A stretch of 64,000 nucleotides of DNA from Hydrangea macrophylla (lineage: Eukaryota > Streptophyta > Magnoliopsida > Cornales > Hydrangeaceae): NCBI GenBank assembly GCA_033977485.1, contig CM066985.1, forward strand, positions 75,335,045 to 75,399,044. Reading direction: 5' to 3'. The position numbers and the translations under genes were made by a program. This document shows positions 56,877-64,000 of the stretch, piece by piece; positions within the stretch are counted from its first letter, which is position 1, and every line of letters begins with the position of its first letter. The notes below the pieces were generated by a model. That model did no database searches. It saw nothing but the letters and a program-made list of their open reading frames with translations, and was not told the origin of the DNA.

Positions 56877-58754
56877 AATAGATGATAACTAGATGAATTA
56901 CAAGTTTATAATAGTTGGAAATGGCCTCTTAGCTGTGATTCTGAATAAGGCGGCCTGAATAAATTTAGAGAAATTTAAAGAAAATTAGAAACTACATTTC
57001 AATTTAGAAACTACTAACCAAGAAACTGAAATTTAGAGAAATTTAGAAACTACATTTCAACTAAGAAACTACTAACCAATGTCCAAGAAACCACATTTCA
57101 ATTTAGAAAATAGAAACTACTAACCAAGCAACAACATTTCAATTAAGAAACTATGAACCAATGTCCAAGAAAGTGAAGAAACTAGCATTTCAATTAATTC
57201 CCAAATCCCAACTAATGTTGGCTTAGTAGTCTAGTAGTAGTAGACATAGTCACATGACTCACATACTCACATGAAGGTGATTGTGGGGCTTGGTCTAATT
57301 TTTGGGGAAGATATACTGAGAAGTGGGAACTAAATGAACCCAATCCTTTTCTGATTTTGCCATAAAAGCACCTAAAGGTTGTCTTTGACGGTGACCCTTG
57401 ACCATCACCTGATTCACCTATTTAGTTTCACTGCATAATTCCTTATTTGGTTTTACAGAAAGGCCGGCTAGGATTTGGCAATAGTTTGCCACATGAAAGT
57501 TTACTTTTATTTTTGTGTTTATATATATTCTAGAGTCAAAAATTATATTCCTGAATCCTAATTGCACAAGAAGACAGTTGATTAAGTTTATGCACTTTTT
57601 TTGTTGCTTATTATTACACTGAGTTGGTTGATAAAATAACGCTTAGAAAGTTTCAACTTTAAAAAACAAAATTTTTTTTTTACTTAAAAGAATCTAAATT
57701 TACACCAAAGAGACCTAATTTAATTTTAAAAAATAAAAATAAAAAATAGAACAGTTTGACCATTTTGAAAAGGAGATTAAGCTATTAACTTTGCAAGACA
57801 GCAGATCCGCAGAACATAGATTTAAACTCATTGACGTCCTTAAAGCAATAATGATCAGGTATTTCCAAAACCTTGGTTTAAGTACAGTTATAAAAATGAT
57901 TAGTTATTAGCATATACATTAATGCATTATGAGGTTTACACTTAAGTAAAGTGTAAACCTGAATTTCGTTATTTTAAATTTATAAGTAAAGGTTATATGC
58001 TTATGTGCATTATGAGGTTTACACTTAAGCATATAACTGATGGGGTGAAACATCAATTATTAGCAGATTTAAAATCTTTTTGACTTTTTGAGTGGCCAAT
58101 ACTATGATTTTATACTTATAATCCAATATGCTAGTCTTCACTATGAATATTAGTGTTATATGGTTTACATAACAAGTTGATGAACAAAGCTTGTGATTAG
58201 CAAGCAATAAAGCCAAGTAACAGAAGAAGAAGATGAAATCAAACCAGATCGTTGGGCCTTGGGAGGAAGAGGGGTCGCCAGTCGCTGTGGGCCCGTGACT
58301 GAGAAGAGGGGGTAGCAACTACTTACTCACCGTGAGAAGTGAGAACTGAGGAGGGAGAGCCGAGAGGAGAGGAGGTCGCCGTGAAAGAGGGGTCCGAGAA
58401 GGGGAGGTCGCCGGAGGCCGTTCGTGAGGAGCAGAGCCGCAGAGGTCCAGAGACTCCATAGGATGTGGTGAAGGCCGGCGACTGGGAAAGGAAATGAGAA
58501 TCTCAAAATGACTAAATGAGTTTAGGGTTTTATCATTTATGTGTATTATATATATAATATAAAAACATACTTTAATAATAATTCGGTTTTTCGGTTCGGT
58601 TCGGAACCTTGATACCGAAAACCGAACTATAATATTTAATTTAGTTCAGTTTCTAACCGAATCAAAAATTTAAACCGAATTAATCGAACTATATTATAAA
58701 TTTTAGTTCGGTTCGGTTTGAATTTCGGTTAACCAAACTATTTTCCCACCCCTA
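56877..58754. other. hAT 5' non-coding region
   Basis: No further exons recognised. It contains a pair of 12-bp inverted repeats (57932-57960 and 57992-58037), a GC-rich leader-like stretch (58200-58480), and subterminal GGTTCGGTT repeats from 58570. Confidence 0.6.
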
Positions 58755-58762
58755 GCTAGAGG

Positions 58763-58990
58763 CATAGTTGATTGGTAGGATCCAGTCGACCAAAAAATGA
58801 AGGCCCCAGTCGACTGGACTCCAGTCACAGTCGACTGAACGGGCTGGTGAATTTTGAAAACCTTTCTGCTTTAGGTCTTCAGTCGACTGGACTCCCGATA
58901 CAGTCGACCAGACCTTTGTTTTCAAAAATGAATTCTTTTGGGAAGTATTCCAACTGACAAAACTTTTATAACTTTGATTTTAAATCTATG
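58763..58990 (+). repeat. 3' LTR of Del-like element, second part
   Basis: Matches 46318-46548 including the CAGTCGACTGG copies (58775-58905). Homology fades after TTTGATTTTAAAT at 58985. A TATTACA follows at 59012-59018, which might be a different LTR end. Confidence 0.85.
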
Positions 58991-60860
58991 TCCGCACTTT
59001 TTAATTTTCATGGGTATTACATCCCCGGTCGGGGCGTCTTCAGCGACAGCGGGCTCTACGTCCTAGTAGTCAGAGTTCGCAGCCACATAAGCGGTAAGGT
59101 CCCACTTGGGATGGTCTAAAGCCACCCTTCTATTCAGGTCCTCATAGCCTTGAAAGAAGCCATCGTCGTCAATTGATCTCTCCACCTCATCCCACGCGGT
59201 TGCCGCCTCATCCAGGGCCTTCTTCTCAGCCTTAACAACCGTCAAAATTTCCTAGGCGGCACCAAGCTCCATTAGGGCGGTCTCTAGCTCCACCTGAGCT
59301 GCTCCCAGGCTCAGAGCTAGCCCTTTCACTTTGTCCTTCTCCATGACAAAGGCAGTTTCCTTAGCCTCTAATGCTGCCTTCTCATTTTGAAGAGCGGCCG
59401 CCCTCTCAGCCAAGCCGGGCAAGAAGGATTCAGACCCGGTAGCCATGCAACTAACCTGTAAAAAGCAAGGCAGAAATCGGTTAGTCATACAAAGTAAATG
59501 AAAACTTACAAAAGATAGAAGGCGACGGGGCAATTTACTTACAAAGTGAAAGCAGTTGTAGGCCCACCCCTGGAATGATCGAGAGGACATCCCCGCACAC
59601 ATTTTGAACTGACTCAGGAGAAGAACCGGTCAGATTCTCTCCCTTATTTTTGGAGATTCTGCCATCGGCATCCCAGATGGAATGTCCTTCCTAGGGATAG
59701 TGTCATGTACCACCTCTACCCTTGGCACTGACATCCTGCCCGTTTCCTGACGAGTTGCTGGCCCTTGTCTGATCTGCTTGAATTGCTGACTACCAAAGGT
59801 GGGTGCATCGACTGGTCTTTTCCTCTGCTCACCTGCCCGAGTTGCCGCGATAGCCTTCCTCACCTTCAGCACCTCAGGTCTATCCTTGGGCCCATTTCTG
59901 CACAAGGAGAGAAACAGACGAGTAAGCAGTCGGGTAAGCAATGAAAAATGGATGAAAAGGCAGTAAAGGGAATCTGAGAAGTAAGTGCCTACCAGGAATA
60001 ATCAGAGGAAAGACGTGTGCTTCGAAGGGCTGGTTGTGCTCATATGTATCTTTCCGATCCCCTGTCCGGGTTAACACGTCAACGTCTATGGGATCCTCAA
60101 CTAAGAGCCTGATCCGATCCTGGCACTTGTCGGGAATGCTCGGTGGGTTGGTCGACCCCACTGCAAAACAAAACGCAAGACAATTATCTCTACAGTAGCA
60201 GCAAAATAAAAGAAAAGCAAACACAAGATTGGTGCTTACTCCTCAACTTTCCCGCACAGGAGGTCCTTAGTTGTATTCTCGGAGGGTTATCGCAAAGCTC
60301 ACGGGTGGATACTTGAAAAAATTTCTTCTTCCACCCTTATTGTTGCTTGGGCATTTGACAATTATCTTCCTCCCTTACCGGGCTCCCAGAGAAAAGAAGA
60401 TGACCTCCCCATCCAATGGGAATGGTCGGTGGGTCCACAAGAACTCCTGAAGGGTGAGTTCATACCCTAAGACTTGGGGCCAGAGGTGTATGGCCCCCAT
60501 CAAGAATCTCCAGCCATTTGGGGCAAGCTGTCCAGGTGCGATCCTGAGGTAGATTAGAACGTCCCGGGCAAGCGGATGGAGGGGAAGATGAAGACCTACC
60601 ATGAGGGCATCCTCATAGACGATGACGAAACTCGATCGGTGCAGGTGAGCCACCCCTATAGGTGACAAGCACTGAATATTGCACATCCATGTGCCAATAT
60701 AATAGACTATGCTCATTTAATCCCCCAAATCCCTAATTTTACATACATATTTGAATTAATATAATTTAATGATGATGTCACACAAATGTATGTAATTATG
60801 TGTTTTCACATATTTTATATGTTTAGGTGAAAATGAAGTTGAAATAATGCAATAAAGGGA

Positions 60861-60914
60861 GGAAAGACGTAGTAAACACATGGGAATATCTCCCATGTGC
60901 TTACTACGTCTTCC
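60861..60914. repeat. 24-bp hairpin
   Basis: GGAAAGACGTAGTAAACACATGGGA (60861-60885) pairs with its inverted copy at 60891-60914 across a 5-base loop, with one mismatch and one bulge. It is located in the LTR-like region. Confidence 0.95.
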
Positions 60915-61090
60915 AACTTTCCAAATGTTCAACAATCAAAGATGAAAAGGAAAGAAAAAGAGATAAAACAAAATAAAGAAGACAAAGAAACAAAAATAAA
61001 ATAACCATACAGAAGAAAAAAAGCAAGCATTCATTCAATGCTTGAAAATAATAGTTATAATATAGTTCTATGTATTTTTTTTGTCTTTTC

Positions 61091-61091
61091 C

Positions 61092-61145
<54 letters not shown>
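61091..61145. repeat. (CT)n microsatellite
   Basis: About 50 bp of CT dinucleotides upstream of the TATA-like box at 61273. Confidence 0.98.
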
Positions 61146-61148
<3 letters not shown>

Positions 61149-62399
61149 CCTTTTCAGCTTAATTCAAAGACTATCAAAGGGAGGAAGAAAAATGGAACGA
61201 GGATTGAAGAAAAAAATGGCAAACCTCTGTTCAGAATGACGAATACAGTGACAAATTCGCATCAGAATCTCGTCTATAAATTGAGGGAGCCAACGAGAGA
61301 AACAGAACACAACCATCATTAGATCACAACACAAAGAAATTATACAGCGCACCATCATAGAGAGAATAATTTAGGGAGATTATCATGTGAGCACTTCATA
61401 GTGTCCCTAGGAGTAGGAAACTTTACTTTTTCTTTGCCTTTTCTAGTTCTAGTAGTTGTAAAAATTTATTTTTATGTAATTGATAATTTCATGTTCAAAA
61501 ATTTGTAACAAAACTTTGTGCACTGTATTTCTCAAATTAAAATATTTATTTTCTTGTACGACCTTTGTTAATTTGTAGTAGTAAAATATTCCTATTAAAA
61601 TTTAGATTTAATATTTTTAGTCTAGTAGTACTTGTAGTTGTCCCCTAAAATAGTTTGAAACCCAAATTTTCAGTTTTTATAGCAATATTTCCATTCACTA
61701 GAAGACAAATTTTGCAAGTAAATGCCAGATTTCTTAGCCACGTAGTTGTTATAATCACCTACTAAAGCCCCAAGCACACCCTATCCATATCTCATTCCCA
61801 AATTAGATTAGGATTTGGTTTGGGCTTGCTTGTGTTCTTGGAGTTCAACTACTGTGACTCCACAAGAAGTCAAAGTAAAAGATTTCACAAATTCAACCCC
61901 AACTCATGTTAAGTGAAGAAAAAGTATATCAATATTATATTTCACCCTTACCTTAGTGTTATAACCTTAATTTTAATTGGATAGTCATTGTGTGTATCTA
62001 TTTAATATTTCTTTAAAAGGTTATTTGGAAGACAGTTTCAATTCCAAAATGGTAGGCTAAAACTTTAATTGGGGATATGCAATAAAACTTAGAAACCACA
62101 GCTTCTGTGCACTAATCTTAAATGAGCAAATTTATCTGGATGGGTTGTTTTTCCATTTATGGCCAAAAATATCTATGTATCTATAGTTTATGACCATTTA
62201 ACATGTTTATAGACTATGGCTATATTGGACATCAAAAGATTACATATTTGAAATAAGAATCTAATTATGTGGATTGTCAAACTATGCCTTTTGTCATAAA
62301 AAAACACTTAGCATACTCAAACAATTCATATGAAAAAGTTTATATTTTAAATAAGTATATATATATATATATATTTCTACCCATTAATAGACATGCAAT

Positions 62400-62482
62400 T
62401 GTGTAGTGGCAGAGTGGTGGGGACTGGGCTCCGAATAACTCACGTCTACGGTGAGTCACGGTTCGAGCCTGGCTACTGCCCA
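62400..62482 (+). mobile_element. tRNA-derived SINE-like head (or tRNA pseudogene)
   Basis: Box A-like TGGCAGAGTGG (62407-62417) and box B-like GGTTCGAGCCT (62460-62470) lie 42 bp apart, the spacing of a pol III internal promoter. The sequence does not fold into a standard clover leaf: the acceptor arms do not pair well. A SINE head is therefore more likely than a functional tRNA. No clear tail or TSD. Confidence 0.5.
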
Positions 62483-63083
62483 ATTGCCTCTTTATTTTTC
62501 TTTAAACCAAACGACGTCGTTTCATATCAAACCTAACATACTTGATATGACTTCAACTAGTGTAAGTTTATTTTCAAATAAAGATTCACTCTGTATACAA
62601 ATACCAAATCCTTTACAAATGCACAAAAGTTGTGTGATCTAGTGTTGACTTGCATATTCTCAATTCATTTAAATCATTTCATCCAAATTAATTAATCTTC
62701 CCTGCTTTTAGATTACTTATATTAAATATTTGTATTATTTTCATCTTTCACTATAATAAAATCCAAAAAGTTTATCTCATGAAAATCTAGCTTTTATTTC
62801 TTTTTCTTCCTTTTCTTACTAGTATCTTAGTTAATTTATTTTGCAATCTTAAAATCTTTACCGTAAACTGTTACAAACAAAAAAAAGCTTTAAATTAGTT
62901 TTATTGCAAAAATATAAAAACTAGTAGTTTAGTAAAAGCCCAAAAAATCCATCATCTTTTATTTTCTTTGTAGGGACAACATAGTTACTGCCTATCTTTA
63001 TAAAATTATTTTATATTCCCTGTGGGTTCAACCTGGTCTTCCAGAACTTTATTACTTGTACGATCACCTACACTTGGGTGTTG

Positions 63084-64000
63084 ATAAGAAAATGGGTCAC
63101 TAGGATGTTGTCAGTAGGTATCGCCAAGGAACAGTGGCCGGAAACATCGTATCTCTCCCTAATTCGCCCTAGATCGGAGACAAACAGACTGCTGGGAGTC
63201 CACTCGCAAGAAAAAGCTACGTCGGGACTACTAGGCACCGACGCCTCATCGGGACTACTAGGCACCGACGCCTCATCACCCGACCCCCAGGACACAGAGG
63301 CTATCTAGAACCCCTGGCTCACCTCATTGTCAGACACCTGAATGGGAATCCTGCCTTTGCTGTGGTGGTCTGACAGAGTCAGCGAAGGAGGGTCCAGACT
63401 TGTGTCCGGGGTCCCTGACCTTGATTTCTCATCTTTAGACCGGGTAGACGAGTTAAAATCAGAATGACACATCTCTGGGTCCCCTCAGCGGGACGAGGAA
63501 GCAGTTGGTGAGCAAGGTAGGGGTCGGAAACCCCAAATCTAAGGTATAGCGGTGGAAGGACCAGGAGCCTGTATGGCAAGGCATACACGGTCTTCACGGT
63601 CAGATAACACTCCGATAGAATAGTTCTATGACACACCGACGGGGCTGATCGCTCTATCAAGGAAATACCTGACCTAAAAAAAAAATAGAACCTAAAGAAG
63701 AAGAAGCCCTACTCCCTCACAAGACCTAAAGGGTTTCTATTCTTCAGCCTGGTTCAGAAATAGTAACAAATAAGGAAAAATACAATGAATTACAAGGCTG
63801 GAAGGACGAAGACTTACAATAATAAAGGGCAGGAAAGAGCTCGGGAACCTTGACCGGACACTTTTCTCTATACCACTTGGGAATCTCTTCTTTTACGTAG
63901 CAGAACGAACAAAAATGTTCAATTACTCCTTTTATAGATTGCATGAGCGGTCTAGATGATCCCAGATCCAACGGTCCAGCCAATCTCCTGCCTAAACGCC
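63084..64000. other. Right edge of window
   Basis: Apart from the possible first exon at 63815-63983, only a tandem duplication of 27 bp (TCGGGACTACTAGGCACCGA..., 63223-63276) is clear. No other gene recognised. Confidence 0.5.

Larger units (their letters stand above)
53767..58762 (-). mobile_element. hAT transposon with transposase (53775-58754)
   Basis: The target duplication is GTTAGAGG (53767-53774) and GCTAGAGG (58755-58762); the uninterrupted 5' LTR copy has GCTAGAGG at the matching site (46310-46317). Ends: TAGGGGTGGGC on the left and TAGGGGTGGGAAAATAG (reverse complement) on the right. Subterminal GGTTCGGTT repeats occur at both ends. It is 4,980 bp long and encodes a nearly full transposase on the minus strand. 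The 5' region on the minus strand (58200-58480) is GC-rich and may be the transposase promoter or leader. Confidence 0.96.
44553..58990 (+). mobile_element. Del/Tekay-like Ty3/gypsy element with a nested hAT
   Basis: The 5' LTR starts TGTCACACCCGTTCC at 44553. The 3' LTR starts TATCACACCTGTTCC at 52014, after a polypurine tract. Between them lie a tRNA-Met primer site, gag, protease, RT, RNase H, integrase and a chromodomain-like tail, all on the plus strand. The 3' LTR is split by a 4,980-bp hAT element and resumes at 58755/58763. It matches the 5' LTR to about 58982, then diverges, so its last 100 bp are lost or replaced. No flanking duplication was recovered. Many stops make it inactive. 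Confidence 0.93.
60735..63083 (+). repeat. LTR-like region inside the PF04195 gene intron
   Basis: TATA-like CTATAAATTGAGGG at 61273 and a (CT)n tract (61091-61145) upstream of it. The 3' end GGTTCAACCTGGTCTTCC...ACTTGTACGATCACC...CTTGGGTGTTG is near-identical to 30001-30056. Orientation is opposite to the flanking gene. Left border and TSD not found. Confidence 0.5.
59065..63985 (-). pseudogene. PF04195-type (putative gypsy-type transposon) gene, several exons, degraded
   Basis: The best-conserved exon (about 60680-60375) encodes LSPIGVAHLHRSSFVIVYED, HLPLHPLARDVLIYL, LAPNGWRFLMGAI and LTLQEFLWTHRPFPL, matching the plant putative gypsy-type transposon domain family. It continues as GWKKKFFQVSTREL near 60290. 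Further exons with GT...AG-like borders: 60160-59990 (STNPPSIPDKCQDRIR), 59900-59640 (RPEVLKVRKAIAATRAG) and 59460-59065 (coiled coil ERAAALQNEKAALEAKE, then DGFFQGYEDL and DHPKWDLTAY). A possible first exon at 63983-63815 ends at ATTGTAAGTC. Stops occur, for example in KQQ-stop-GWKKK. The intron between 60680 and 63815 holds LTR sequence. Function unknown; usually part of large Tat/Ogre-type elements. Confidence 0.7.

Noticed and set aside
62400..62482. Functional tRNA gene
   Set aside because: Internal promoter boxes are present but acceptor and anticodon arms do not pair as in a tRNA.

Overview
This 64 kb window is plant nuclear DNA dominated by transposable elements. It has intron-containing hAT and PF04195-type genes, Ty3/gypsy and Ty1/copia remnants primed by initiator-Met tRNA sites, long CT/GA and AT microsatellites, and no prokaryotic-type operons. 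The mix suggests a woody eudicot, possibly an asterid; the species is a guess. Only one gene looks like an intact host gene, a 398-aa kelch-type protein at 33107-34303 (minus).

Layout. 1-6688: tandem arrangement (internal-LTR-internal, minus strand) of a Ty3/gypsy-type element that carries gag but no visible pol, with a 2.5-kb LTR at 2711-5245. 6690-8465: 5' part of a Ty1/copia element (minus). 8523-11190: unclassified AT-rich DNA. 11190-14284: copia remnant (plus) split by a 1.29-kb hAT element, with its 3' LTR. 14285-16863: nothing identifiable except a small tandem repeat. 16867-17382: Harbinger-like MITE. 17735-19128: old LTR-like repeat carrying a 991-bp solo LTR. 19130-22590: degraded hAT transposase gene (plus). 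22591-24320: repeat debris. 24325-26672: solo LTR of the same family as 2711-5245, with a perfect ATTTA duplication. 27004-27335: complete 332-bp TRIM. 27345-30063: another LTR region holding a 1.1-kb hAT element. 30470-31145: truncated kelch pseudogene paralogous to the intact gene. 31261-32530: hAT deletion derivative and LTR debris. 33107-34303: kelch gene. 34368-39934: complete chromovirus-like Ty3/gypsy element with two LTRs, inserted 64 bp upstream of the kelch start codon and on the same strand. 39935-44550: AT-rich DNA with foldback and tandem repeats. 44553-about 58990: Del/Tekay-like Ty3/gypsy element with about 2-kb LTRs. Its 3' LTR is split by a 4,980-bp hAT transposon that encodes a nearly full transposase. 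59065-63985: exons of a PF04195-type gypsy-transposon gene (minus) whose large intron holds another LTR region, a tRNA-derived SINE-like head and a hairpin.

The most unusual signal is that at least three apparently unrelated LTR families carry arrays of short TCGA-cored palindromes (CAATCGATTG, CAGTCGACTG, TCGATCGATCGA) spaced about 19-21 bp, with 25-bp steps recurring. The spacing is conserved although motif and family differ. This could be a helically phased protein-binding array or a small-RNA-sized repeat unit in LTRs. I know of no established function for it.

Nested order can be read directly. The hAT at 53775 is younger than the Del-like LTR, the hAT at 28154 is younger than its host LTR, the solo LTR at 17855 is younger than the repeat it interrupts (an empty paralogous site is at 31781), and the 34368-39934 element is recent (about 11 substitutions and one 4-bp indel between its LTRs, counted by eye).
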